Assembly: GCA_964537975.1 (NCBI GenBank) | Contig: CAZIDP010000020.1 | Coordinates: 6,858-70,857 of the forward strand | DNA length: 64,000 bases | Source of the DNA: SCBR16-9 sp964537975 | Lineage (GTDB): Bacteria; Hydrogenedentota; Hydrogenedentia; Hydrogenedentales; SCBR16-9 | Reading direction: 5' to 3' | Part shown: positions 55,901 through 63,844 of the stretch, in pieces | How positions within the stretch are numbered: position 1 is the stretch's first letter | Layout: every line of letters begins with the position of its first letter | Position numbers and translations under genes: made by a program | Notes under the pieces: model-generated | What the model was told of the DNA's origin: nothing | The model's input: the letters and a program-made list of their open reading frames with translations, nothing else | The model's database searches: none

Positions 55901-57449
55901 ATATGCCGGCAGCAAAATAGACGGTGCCGTCTTTGATTACCGGGCCGCCACGGGCCGACCAGAAACTGATGATCCGTTCATTGCCCAGCAGGCGATGATC
56001 GGACGGTCCACCACGGAACTTCCAGTTCAAACTGCCTGACGCGGCGTCAACGCAATACAAATGGCCATCATCCGAAATAAAGTAGACCTTGTCTTCCCAG
56101 GCGACAGGCGCAAGACGCACCGGGCCATCTGTGTAAAAGCGCCACAATTCTTGGCCATCCGCTGTATGGTAGGCGGTGACACTGTCCGTCACATTGGAGG
56201 GTACGTAAATCTGATCGCCGAGTACAACAGGTGAATAAGAAATATCGAAATCCAGTTTGCCCCGGTGGTCCCACTGATGCCGCCAGGCCCTTTGGGGCTC
56301 GGGCAAGGTACGTACCCAGGCCAGACCCAAATCATCGGACAAAACAACGGGAGTCTTTCCACTGCGAGCTGCGTCATATTGCCACATCGGCCAGTCCTCA
56401 TAGGCAATGTATAGCGATGCCAGGGAGGAGGAATAGGTCATCCCCGAAGCAACGTCTGTGGCGATAACCTGGTACGCGCCTGCGTGCGCGTCGGTGACTT
56501 CAGGTAGGGTGTAGACATTTTCAGTGCTTGCGCTGTACCCCGGAATTTCTTCGCCATTAAAATACCAGGTGTAGGTAAGGTTTCGTTGCGTGTTCCAGAG
56601 TTCTACGGGACCTACGGTGACCGGCCTTCCTTTGGGAGCAGGTATATCTGTCAGGTCCGTCAGGAAAGACAAGGGCACCCACCGGGCACCCACGATGACA
56701 CCATCATGCTGGCCCGCAGCCAAATCTTTGATAAGGTTATCGTCACTATTATCGAAATCCCAATAGGCGGCAAGACCGGGCGTATCCACATCCAGCTTTT
56801 CGTTCATATCTTCCAGCGCTTCCGATTGGGTTCGAGCAATGCGCCAGAACCGCATCTCGGCAATGTCACCGTTAAACGGGAAGTGATCGGGATGCGAAGA
56901 CAGGTGAAGTGGGCCCGAGGGATTGGTTTCTCCCGGAGCAGGTGTCACAGTTGCTTCATGCCAGGCGTCCTGTTGCTTGTCATACACCCGCAAGGTTTGC
57001 GTGTTCGCGTCACGGTCCAGCACTGCCTGTACAAACACCCAACGCCCTTTGATGTCGGCGATGTGTGCGTCTGAATGCGTATCTGTGCGCTGACCATCAC
57101 TGGCAATCACAAAATTCCAGCCAGCTCCTACATTCTGGCCAACATATATTCTGTCACCACCCCGCCATTCCAGGGGAAGATTCCAGGCGGTAGCGTCCGG
57201 GCTTGTCCTGGCCCAGAACTCGATTGAGAAGCTGTCAGAACCCGGGATACAGGCGACAGGCTCGGCTACTTCTACATAATCATTGCTGCCATCGAATTGT
57301 AACGCATGCGGTTGTGCGTGCGTAGTACCACTGGGTAGAATTCCGCACATCGACAATATCAACCATGTAATCTTGAAAACCAGAGAACCTGGAAAGAAAC
57401 ACTTGGGCATTCGAAGATTACATACATGCAGGCACGGCAACTTATTCAT
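52974..57449 (-). CDS. Giant LamG-Ig-PQQ propeller-methyltransferase-like-malectin protein
   Basis: 1491 aa. Signal peptide about 25-45; LamG/concanavalin-like domain about 46-235 ('ALQFDGSNDYVEV', 'FNGDIAEMRFWRIART'); Ig-like domain about 270-348; PQQ-like propeller from 352, closely paralogous to the next gene (offset about 257 residues); Rossmann insertion about 677-837 with a canonical-looking motif I 'GYALMLGAGSGDLL' and acidic 'HIVVVEPDATRVRAL'; C-terminal 'GCTNNMVVADGVLNAPDYTRTCTCSY'-type segment (parts) and malectin domain ('TLYDLLTTNYTVRLHFAEHD', 'GIELIANSGD'). Start ATG 57449 has CAGGGGG upstream. First gene of the minus-strand run of nine. Its motif I is better conserved than that of the paralogue. 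Confidence 0.88.
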   Translation of the reverse strand: MNKLPCLHVCNLRMPKCFFPGSLVFKITWLILSMCGILPSGTTHAQPHALQFDGSNDYVEVAEPVACIPGSDSFSIEFWARTSPDATAWNLPLEWRGGDRIYVGQNVGAGWNFVIASDGQRTDTHSDAHIADIKGRWVFVQAVLDRDANTQTLRVYDKQQDAWHEATVTPAPGETNPSGPLHLSSHPDHFPFNGDIAEMRFWRIARTQSEALEDMNEKLDVDTPGLAAYWDFDNSDDNLIKDLAAGQHDGVIVGARWVPLSFLTDLTDIPAPKGRPVTVGPVELWNTQRNLTYTWYFNGEEIPGYSASTENVYTLPEVTDAHAGAYQVIATDVASGMTYSSSLASLYIAYEDWPMWQYDAARSGKTPVVLSDDLGLAWVRTLPEPQRAWRHQWDHRGKLDFDISYSPVVLGDQIYVPSNVTDSVTAYHTADGQELWRFYTDGPVRLAPVAWEDKVYFISDDGHLYCVDAASGSLNWKFRGGPSDHRLLGNERIISFWSARGGPVIKDGTVYFAAGIWPMHGVFIYALNAETGDVVWVNDTTSSAYVQLPHDGATGVGSIAPQGYIAASDEVLIVAGGRTPPATLDRHTGEVLEMSLRAKPQGGYAVNIDGIGRAENTMLSQQVEKQKHQIDGEVFEALVAHDRLYVTTTSGRLYCFAPDSDTPVRHDLSPTRLSPRTAQWAETAQSLVDELGEIEGYALMLGAGSGDLLIELLLRSELHIVVVEPDATRVRALRDELADAGVYGWRVAVIEDEPAAFKVQPYLFSLLVSEDSTAAGISAEASALAYILERLRPYGGIAYLGADDDKLTQLADAARAADVDRVRVELRHEYIFAQREGPLTGAGHWTHQYADASNTNFSPDNRTKTPLGILWFGGPCNSDILPRHGHGPIPQVIAGKVILPGNDTVSARCVYTGREMWQQTFPGLGHPFTDLELEEQFESGQEVFMHNADGIGANQLGSPFVSLPDGIYVRYMTRIYRLSTETGEVMAEFQLPVAPELEGKPDWGHLSIQGDVIITTVEPQVFEGEGNYTTVFETMADIKGRGWEGTSSRRLIALDRHSGEVLWIREAQTGFRHNAIVSGANCLYLIDRLSDSVLEHLQRRGEEPGNALLLALDLLTGDTLWTNPTGVFGTWLGYSSEYDILIQGGRPGGLRMLQDEPGDRISAFNGNTGEPLWENPALTSYWGPLAIRKDEIYMAPAARSGIGYALNLLSGERKMRTQELTGESASWAYNRRYGCNSHNLSEHLITFRSGAAAYFDLEHDTGTGFFGGFRSGCTNNMVVADGVLNAPDYTRTCTCSYQHQTSLALIHMPDMPGIESWALYDGALPDPLGYGINFGAPGRRIDHTSGRIWHDLPGNHRRHASAILESEGSIDWVAASAIEITEVDQDSLTLYDLLTTNYTVRLHFAEHDTSVTSGQRVFDIVVNDEVVYQDFDIYAETGSAFLPVVKEFYVDSGTTMTVALRKASNAELYPIISGIELIANSGDIAVAKKFE

Positions 57450-57818
57450 GTCAGTGTCCCCCTGACTGTTCGCAAAACATTATTGTCCGCACTGAATACA
57501 AGGTTCACTATAGAGCTTTATGCATTTCCAGTCAAGTTGCGTGGAATCAGTTATATGATAATTGTTTATGATTTTTTCTTTATATTAATGCCAATTTAAT
57601 ATCAATCACGTCTATGCGTCTAAGGTTATAGCAGAAACATATCAGTAACATGCTAAAAGGCGCTGCATAAGTCCTTATAAAATGACCTATAGATTATGAA
57701 CGCATCTTTATTTGACTTAATATTATGCAACATGTTTTACTGTATTTCATGTATTAGTTTTGCGACTCATTTTGTTATGATTGAAAATCTATTTATGAAT
57801 AGTTATGCGGAGAGTAAC
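57450..57818. other. Divergent intergenic region, 369 bp
   Basis: Spacer between the giant-protein operon (minus) and the BNR-4 gene (plus). It should hold the operon promoter. AT-rich from about 57540 to 57810. An in-frame extension of the BNR-4 gene to 57696 exists but lacks a ribosome-binding site and is rejected. No operator or RNA element recognised. Confidence 0.45.
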
Positions 57819-59312
57819 ATGATTGATGTACGAAAACATGTTTGTATCATGTTGACTATAACTTGTGTATTTTTAATGATGCACTACGCACAGTGTCAGG
57901 ATGCAACCTTCCCTGATGTGCGTGATTTTGTGCAAATCATACCAATTGACGATGGCAATGGCGATACCGATCTGGATTCCCGTGCCAATACCCATATTAA
58001 TACAGTTGCATACAAGACGCAAGGAATTACCACCGCAAATGGGTTTCAATTTCTGACGTATTACCATCATGAAGGGAATCTGATTGTTGCGCGCCGAAAA
58101 ATAGAAGACAACAGTTGGACTGTCCGCGCAACAGAATTCACTTCGTATAATGTCAATGATCCCCATTGCACCAGCAGCATTGCGGTGGACGGGTCTGGAT
58201 ATCTGCATATAGCCTGGGGCATGCATGGCGGGGGACCGCTCTTGTACACACGATCAACCACGCCCGTGACCGATGACAACCCCATGCAACTTCACGGAGA
58301 CCAGGAAGGCAATGCAGGGCGGTTGGCAAATGAAATCCCACTACAAGAACGAATCGACATTACGTATCCGGAATTTTACAACATTCCCGGTAGTGGTGAC
58401 TTGTTGTTGGCTTTCCGGACAGGGGGCTCGGGAAATGGAGACTGGAACCTGATGCGCTGGCAGAACGATACCCAGAAATGGGAAGCGATACATGCCCCCT
58501 GGATTGGTGCGCAAGACCCAGCGTCTGATTTCCTGACGGTATGCGCCTATCCCAACACGCTGGTTTATGACAGTAAGGGCCGACTCCATGCTACGTGGAA
58601 CTGGCGAACTGGTTCCAATCCGGCAACCGGACAACGGGGCTACCAAACCAATCATGATTTACTTTACGCGTGGTCGCCCGACAATGGCCGCACCTGGAAA
58701 CGGAGTACTGGTGACCAGTACACAATTCCCATTTATGAATCGACCGCTGAAGTGGTCGTGGAAATTACTGAAGGCAGCAGCTACATCAACGCGGCGGATA
58801 TGGCCGTTGATTTGAATGACCGTCCTATGACGGCGATATGGTGGGCTCCCGGAGCGCAGTCCGGTAACCATACCCGGCAACAGATGCTAGCCTGGGACGA
58901 CGGAACAGGCACCCCATGGAATACTGTTTCCATCACCAGTCGGCAGGCAGAGAACACCAACGATGCAGAGGTGAGCCAGCCGATCCAGGAGCCGGAATTA
59001 AGGCAATATCGACTTGCAAGACCTATTGTACAGGTGGACGATAAGGGAAGAATTATCGTGGTGTACTGCGATCATCAGCGGGACTACACAATTACTGCGG
59101 CGTACACAACGACATCAAAGCGTGATGAGTGGCATTTCATTGATATAGATTCGGGGCCAATGGGCAGATGGGAACCTGTACCAGATCGTGCGCGGTGGGA
59201 TACCGATGGAATTCTGAGCATGATATACCTGCAATCAGGAATGGAACATATGGCCTCTCCAATCGCGGTCATCGAATGGGATGCCCGATCCTATTTCGAG
59301 GCGATGGAGTGA
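57819..59312 (+). CDS. Exported BNR-4 repeat protein (possible polysaccharide lyase-like propeller)
   Basis: 497 aa. Start ATG 57819 follows GGAGAG and opens a signal peptide (about 5-27, HVCIMLTITCVFLMMHYAQC). Mature region is a BNR-4 type seven-bladed propeller: 'NTVAYKTQGITTANGFQFLTYYHHEGNLIVARRKI' (parts), 'VDGSGYLHIAWGMHGGGPLLYTRS', 'RIDITYPEFYNIPGSGDLLLAFR', 'LVYDSKGRLHATWNWR', 'HDLLYAWSPDNGRTWKRSTG', 'QYRLARPIVQVDDKGRIIVVYCD'. This family contains ulvan-type polysaccharide lyases (PL24/PL25) as well as uncharacterised members; His and Tyr/Arg residues at blade tips could be catalytic, but lyase activity is inference. Stands alone; next gene 76 bases downstream. Confidence 0.85.
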   Translation: MIDVRKHVCIMLTITCVFLMMHYAQCQDATFPDVRDFVQIIPIDDGNGDTDLDSRANTHINTVAYKTQGITTANGFQFLTYYHHEGNLIVARRKIEDNSWTVRATEFTSYNVNDPHCTSSIAVDGSGYLHIAWGMHGGGPLLYTRSTTPVTDDNPMQLHGDQEGNAGRLANEIPLQERIDITYPEFYNIPGSGDLLLAFRTGGSGNGDWNLMRWQNDTQKWEAIHAPWIGAQDPASDFLTVCAYPNTLVYDSKGRLHATWNWRTGSNPATGQRGYQTNHDLLYAWSPDNGRTWKRSTGDQYTIPIYESTAEVVVEITEGSSYINAADMAVDLNDRPMTAIWWAPGAQSGNHTRQQMLAWDDGTGTPWNTVSITSRQAENTNDAEVSQPIQEPELRQYRLARPIVQVDDKGRIIVVYCDHQRDYTITAAYTTTSKRDEWHFIDIDSGPMGRWEPVPDRARWDTDGILSMIYLQSGMEHMASPIAVIEWDARSYFEAME

Positions 59313-59388
59313 AAACTATAAAGTTGGGAGCAAGAAACTCTGCTCTACAGCATAGTGAAATCGTAAATAAAATAACTGGAGAAAGCAA

Positions 59389-59796
59389 ATGAAAATCACC
59401 GTTGAGACCACTGTCAAGGCACCTATCGATCAAGTTTGGAGCGCCTATACGACGCCTGAAGACATCATGCAATGGAATGCCGCGTCTGATGATTGGCACA
59501 CGACATCCGCTACCGTGGATTTACAAGAAGGAGGCGCGTTCTGCTCGCGTATGGAGGCAAAAGATGGTAGTGCCGGATTTGATTTTGCCGGTACCTATAC
59601 AAAAATCATTGAACACAAGTTGATTGAATATTCCTTCGGCGATCGAATTGCGCAAGTCGTGTTTACCGACAGCCCGGATGGGGTCACTGTAAGCGTAACT
59701 TTCGATAGTGAATCTACCTATTCCATCGAGCAACAGCGGGAAGGTTGGCAGAGTATCTTGAATAATTTTAAGCGGCACGTGGAAAAAAGCGGGTAA
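59389..59796 (+). CDS. SRPBCC/AHSA1-like domain protein
   Basis: 135 aa single START/Bet v1-like domain. Family landmarks: 'VETTVKAPIDQVWSAYTTPEDIMQWNAAS', 'WHTTSATVDLQEGGAFCSRM', 'GTYTKIIEHKLIEYSFG', 'GVTVSVTFDSES', and terminal helix 'EGWQSILNNFKRHVEKSG' (all read in parts). These proteins bind hydrophobic ligands or activate Hsp90-like partners; in bacteria they often sit next to ArsR regulators, absent here. Good Shine-Dalgarno GGAGAAAG. Complete length. Confidence 0.93.
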   Translation: MKITVETTVKAPIDQVWSAYTTPEDIMQWNAASDDWHTTSATVDLQEGGAFCSRMEAKDGSAGFDFAGTYTKIIEHKLIEYSFGDRIAQVVFTDSPDGVTVSVTFDSESTYSIEQQREGWQSILNNFKRHVEKSG

Positions 59797-59918
59797 GAAA
59801 CAACATGCTATAATCGACACATTTCCTGAATGAATAATATCAATATCATGGTTGTAGTTAGTCTTAGAAATCAGTTCGAGATTGGTGTATTTTGTTTATT
59901 CGAATCAGGGTGTGTTGT

Positions 59919-60779
59919 ATGAATAAAGCAGTAAAATATATATCTTATACTTTCTTTATATTATTCATATTCTTTTTTTTGCTTTACCATTCTCATACTG
60001 AATATATATATTACTTGTACTTTATTTTCATTCTATACGTTCTAGTAGATGATGTAATTAATTATCCCATAGCAATTATCATATTTTCATATCCAATTAT
60101 TATTGTTGAACAAACTTTTGTTCAGATAATGGTTGGTTATGTACCAATGAGTGTTTTTCACACCATAACACGCAAGTTGATTTTAGTATTTATTATTATA
60201 GGTATATCAATAATCATTGGTCTATCAATCAAAAAGTTAATTTTAAGCAGCAAATATTTTCGTAATAAACATGTAATAAGCAATTTGTATGAGAATAAAA
60301 CGAAGTTTGCTTTTATCATACTTGTCGCCTTTGGTTTAGCTATTTTTTCATATGGGTATTTGTATTATGTCAGTCATGAGGATCGAGATCGTGTAGCCAC
60401 TTATTATAAAATTGTTGAATATTGCAAACTGAGTAAGAATGAATTGTTGGATATTATAAACAGTGACAATTCAGATGATGCTTTGATCGCATTTTTGGTA
60501 TTGCCAACACAAATAGATGCAAATGAAATTGGTCAGATATTCGATCAGTATTGCGATGTAAATGATCCGTTTTTTTGTAGCAAAAAAGAGTTTATATTGC
60601 AAATGAGCGAAGTACACCATGACTTATTTAAATCATGGGATGCAAATAGAAAAAAGTTTTCAATAGAATACTTTATCTACCCAACTTCTGAATTGAAAGT
60701 CGCATATATTAATTCATTTCATAGTGCATTGGATTTTTACCGATCTTCCAACAAGTTGAAGACAGGGATTTCCGATTAA
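59919..60779 (+). CDS. AT-rich multi-pass membrane protein of unknown family
   Basis: 286 aa. Start ATG 59919 (AGGG upstream); TTG 59892 would add nine residues. About five transmembrane helices: 10-25 (FFILFIFFFLLY), 30-45, 48-70 (IAIIIFSYPIIIVEQ), 85-110 (LILVFIIIGISIIIGLSI), 130-155 (FAFIILVAFGLAIFSYGYLYYV). The C-terminal half (about 160-286) is soluble and acidic, reading like a helical periplasmic or cytosolic domain ('LSKNELLDIINSDNSDDALIAFLVLP'). No family recognised. Base composition is much richer in A/T than genes up to 59.8 kb, as for the three genes downstream. Confidence 0.7.
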   Translation: MNKAVKYISYTFFILFIFFFLLYHSHTEYIYYLYFIFILYVLVDDVINYPIAIIIFSYPIIIVEQTFVQIMVGYVPMSVFHTITRKLILVFIIIGISIIIGLSIKKLILSSKYFRNKHVISNLYENKTKFAFIILVAFGLAIFSYGYLYYVSHEDRDRVATYYKIVEYCKLSKNELLDIINSDNSDDALIAFLVLPTQIDANEIGQIFDQYCDVNDPFFCSKKEFILQMSEVHHDLFKSWDANRKKFSIEYFIYPTSELKVAYINSFHSALDFYRSSNKLKTGISD

Positions 60780-60985
60780 TTTACCGTAGAAAAGACTGCC
60801 TGATGTATGCAACCTGGGGAATTCGGTGCTTCCGCAGGTAACAGTTTGGTGTTCCGGTATGTGAACTTTACCCAATGATTTCCGTGCTACCGAGGAAGAG
60901 GTGTTGCCATGTCCGGGAGGACAGGTGAACTTAATTAGCACATTCAACTTAACCGTTACATTTTTCTCCTATAAAATCTTTTTAA
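60780..60985. other. GC-richer island in an AT-rich tract
   Basis: About 150 bases (60800-60945) are clearly richer in G+C than both flanks. The minus strand is open across it and would read 'KFTCPPGHGNTSSSVARKSLGKVHIPEHQTVTCGSTEFPRLH' in pieces. It could be the remnant of a transferred element or a mobile repeat; I find no terminal repeats. No function assigned. Confidence 0.35.
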
Positions 60986-61795
60986 CTATTGCATTTCTGC
61001 TACAGAAATTGTTTTTAAAGTCGAGATATATTCAACTCCTGTTACAATTGTTGGAAATATCCAATTTTTTTCTAAATCCCAAATAAAGTAATCGAGATAA
61101 GTGATAATTTGAAAATCTTCATAATCATCATCACTTTTTACAAACAATACAGGATAGATGCCAAATATCTCAGTAATATAGCTGCGCTTAAACTTATCAA
61201 ACACAAATGTCATCAGAAGTGCTTCGTCCTCTAATTCTCCAATAGGAGATATGCTAAATGAATTGGCTTTTCTTCTATCAAGCAATATGTCTTGCGGGTC
61301 TTTGTATCCAACTGTCAAAGGAAATAAATGAGTTAGCACACATTTTACTCCCCAAAGATATTGATTCGCTTCATCAGACAATTCGTTTTCAATATCTTCA
61401 TCCGATGTACCCCACAATACATTAACTGGAATATTAATTGAATCTCCATCATTATTTTTGACCGTCATGGCAGAATCTGTTGTGTTTACAGTGAATAACC
61501 TTTCACCTGACTCATTAGAAAAAGAAATAGTAAAATTTCTTAATTTCATAAACGTAAAATCTGCAGTAATCATCAGTGCTGTATCAATATTTACCTCTTC
61601 TTCAATACCCTTTAAAAGATTATGATCAAACAGCATAATTTCAATAGAACCTGATATAGGCAGTTGAATAGAGCGCTCACGTATTCCAATATCGTTAAGT
61701 TTATTCATTTGTGTATCAATATACTCAAAAGGGATACGTGAATTTTCACACCCGAGGGATATTACACAGAGTAAAAAACAGCTAAACTTTCTCAC
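60986..61795 (-). CDS. Hypothetical lipoprotein, AT-rich
   Basis: 269 aa. GTG 61795 has AAGGGG upstream and opens a lipoprotein signal with lipobox Ile-Ser-Leu-Gly-Cys (about 11-15; CFLLCVISLGC). The mature part is beta-rich with repeated acidic stretches ('NNDGDSINIPVN', 'SDEDIENELSDE', 'DRRKANSFSISPIGELEDEALLM'). No family recognised. A longer start at 61816 is possible but has no Shine-Dalgarno and spoils the signal. Lies between two other AT-rich minus-strand genes and the GC island, and seems to be part of a lineage-specific cluster. Confidence 0.7.
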   Translation of the reverse strand: MRKFSCFLLCVISLGCENSRIPFEYIDTQMNKLNDIGIRERSIQLPISGSIEIMLFDHNLLKGIEEEVNIDTALMITADFTFMKLRNFTISFSNESGERLFTVNTTDSAMTVKNNDGDSINIPVNVLWGTSDEDIENELSDEANQYLWGVKCVLTHLFPLTVGYKDPQDILLDRRKANSFSISPIGELEDEALLMTFVFDKFKRSYITEIFGIYPVLFVKSDDDYEDFQIITYLDYFIWDLEKNWIFPTIVTGVEYISTLKTISVAEMQ

Positions 61796-61805
61796 ATTGT
61801 TTCCC

Positions 61806-61945
61806 CTTATACGCAAATTTTATAGATATATTTCAATACTTTATCAATGTCCCGGTACTTCGTAACACAGCCCATAACAGCACAATAGAAGAAATGCCCG
61901 ACACCTGTGCCGGTACCGCCTATCCAGTCAATAAGTTTATAGTAT
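61806..61945 (-). pseudogene. Possible remnant or micro-ORF in an intergenic gap
   Basis: On the minus strand from about 61946 to 61806 one frame is open for about 46 codons and reads 'YYKLIDWIGGTGTGVGHFFYCAVMGCVTKYRDIDKVL' (in pieces), ending TAA, with a sensible mix of residues and two glycine-rich turns. It has no ATG start and lies between two intact genes. It may be a degraded gene end or chance. Confidence 0.25.
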
Positions 61946-63025
61946 TCAATTACAATTCAGTACAAATCGTCGGATTATGAATCTGACCATTACATAGCCT
62001 AGCGTTAAGATTAACAATAGGGCACAAGCAAACCCCATAAACATTATTTTGTCATGTTCCCACACTAATTCTATGTAATTTAGTATCCTGGCACATTGCG
62101 GACAATTTGGAATATAAATCTCCCCCTTAATCTGCTTCTGTAGCGACAATGGTTCCGTAATATTTGTTGTTAAATCAATATTTAGATTTGGGTAATATCT
62201 TATTTTGGTGTTAGAAGCGACACTTCCAAGCGAAAATTCTACAACATTTGGATGATGTGTATATATTTCTGGAATATGAAATGTAACTGAATGCATTGTG
62301 CCATCGTGTTTTATATTTTCTTCAACAAGATGTATCAAAAATGTTTCTTTGCAAATCCAATAAACAGAATAATAGGTTTCAACACCAGGGTCAATATGAG
62401 AAACATCATGTTTTCTTCTTATACGGAAACAATCTAAGCCTTCTAATACAGCATCGTCTAAGCGCTCCAAATCATGTTTTGTATTTATGTTTCGATTAAC
62501 ATTGTCATTTAATAACAGCATAGGTACTATTGTCGACACATCTCTTGAAGATCTTTGTTGCGTAGATAATAAGCTATGTAATGAAGTATCTTCTTCTTGT
62601 ATTATACCATCATTGTCTAATAAAACAGCATAAATTCGTGTAAAAATTAGCCTCTTTTCAAATTCAGCAATAATCTCCCAGGAAAGCACCTCATCATCTT
62701 CATCAACTAATTTAAGTACCATCTCAGCATCTCGAATAAAAGATGTTTCAAAAGTCTTTTTTGTTAAAGATTTGTTTTCCTCACCAGCATTGTCTTCTTC
62801 GTTTTCATAAAAAAGAATAAACACAGACTCCGACTCTATATACCCAGTATCGCTATAGGTTTTCAAACTGCTATAATTTTTTTGCATTTGACGAATAATA
62901 TAATCTGTATCAAGTTCAGTTGTATCTATTTCATTTGAATTAACATATTTAATTTTTAAATACATTAGAAAAAGAAGTAAAATAACACATAAACAACATA
63001 TAAAATATTTTTTCATCAGGTTCAC
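61946..63025 (-). CDS. Bitopic AT-rich exported protein with a LolA-like middle
   Basis: 359 aa. N-terminal transmembrane segment about 6-22 (YFICCLCVILLLFLMYL) and a second about 320-345 (MFMGFACALLLILTLGYVMVRFII), so both ends are membrane-anchored with the middle outside. Residues about 40-300 carry 'IIRQMQKNYSSLKTYSDTGYIES', then a beta-rich part with 'AVLEGLDCFRIRRKHD' and 'YSVYWICKETFLIHLVEEN', which recalls the outer-membrane lipoprotein carrier/sorting (LolA-like) beta fold. A CxxC lies at 'NCPQCARILN' just before the second helix. The similarity is weak and read by eye only. AT-rich composition. Confidence 0.7.
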   Translation of the reverse strand: MNLMKKYFICCLCVILLLFLMYLKIKYVNSNEIDTTELDTDYIIRQMQKNYSSLKTYSDTGYIESESVFILFYENEEDNAGEENKSLTKKTFETSFIRDAEMVLKLVDEDDEVLSWEIIAEFEKRLIFTRIYAVLLDNDGIIQEEDTSLHSLLSTQQRSSRDVSTIVPMLLLNDNVNRNINTKHDLERLDDAVLEGLDCFRIRRKHDVSHIDPGVETYYSVYWICKETFLIHLVEENIKHDGTMHSVTFHIPEIYTHHPNVVEFSLGSVASNTKIRYYPNLNIDLTTNITEPLSLQKQIKGEIYIPNCPQCARILNYIELVWEHDKIMFMGFACALLLILTLGYVMVRFIIRRFVLNCN

Positions 63026-63036
63026 ACTCTATATTC

Positions 63037-63798
63037 TTAGATTATTTTTTTACTATTCAAAAATGCCGTTGACATACTTTGTTTATGAAAATAAAATTGC
63101 CTTTTAACAAGAAACGAAACACATATTCCGCAATGTAGTACCAAAAGAATTATAAAAATTTTAAATGCCCACGGACGCTGATACCCTGTAAAAATTATTG
63201 CATAGATAAATCGTCTAAAATCACTGAGAATTACTGTACTCGCATTTGTATCAACTTCATAGTTTATTTCTAAAAATTTCACAATTGATTCATGATTCAG
63301 GCGCAGCGCATATGCCATAGGAGATTCGCCCATATTATTCTTCAAATGAATATCGGCACCATTCATAATAAGTATCTCTAATTTATCTTTATCATTGATA
63401 CGTACTGCTTCATGAATTGGAGCACCACCAGTCCACAAATAATTTCTCGCGTTAATATCTACTCCCATATCAAGTGCTATTATTAAGAATTTTTCAAATG
63501 TATCGCTGGACATTTTTAGTAACACGAAATCATGTATTATTGTCCGCCCAAATTGATCTTTACCCACAAAAGCTTTTTTATTCTGAGTAATTATTTCTAC
63601 CGTATCATCATGGGTTACATTATTTCTGATTGATTCAAGAATTAAATTACGGCTCTCTTTTTCAATATAGGGGTCATATATAATAGATTCAAGCCTTTTT
63701 GATAATAATGGTGAAATGAAAAACAGACAAATTATCGGCAATATTATAAACATAAGAATGTAAACGATATTAAATCTATTTCGTTTTTTAATCACCAA
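63037..63798 (-). CDS. Membrane protein with ankyrin repeats
   Basis: 253 aa. N-terminal transmembrane helix about 9-30 (IVYILMFIILPIICLFFISP), a helical stalk, then three to four ankyrin repeats about 82-180 ('QFGRTIIHDFVLLKM', 'ALDMGVDINARNYLWTGGAPIHEAVRIND', 'ILIMNGADIHLKNNMGESPMAYALRLNH', all read in parts), and a second transmembrane helix about 210-230 (FKIFIILLVLHCGICVSFLV). The repeats are a protein-binding module. Start is TTG 63798 or GTG 63795. Eleven bases upstream of the next AT-rich gene, so cotranscription is likely. Function unknown. Confidence 0.75.
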   Translation of the reverse strand: MVIKKRNRFNIVYILMFIILPIICLFFISPLLSKRLESIIYDPYIEKESRNLILESIRNNVTHDDTVEIITQNKKAFVGKDQFGRTIIHDFVLLKMSSDTFEKFLIIALDMGVDINARNYLWTGGAPIHEAVRINDKDKLEILIMNGADIHLKNNMGESPMAYALRLNHESIVKFLEINYEVDTNASTVILSDFRRFIYAIIFTGYQRPWAFKIFIILLVLHCGICVSFLVKRQFYFHKQSMSTAFLNSKKII

Positions 63799-63844
63799 TG
63801 TATATTCCTACAAGACATTGTATAATACATCTTACTACCAAGAA

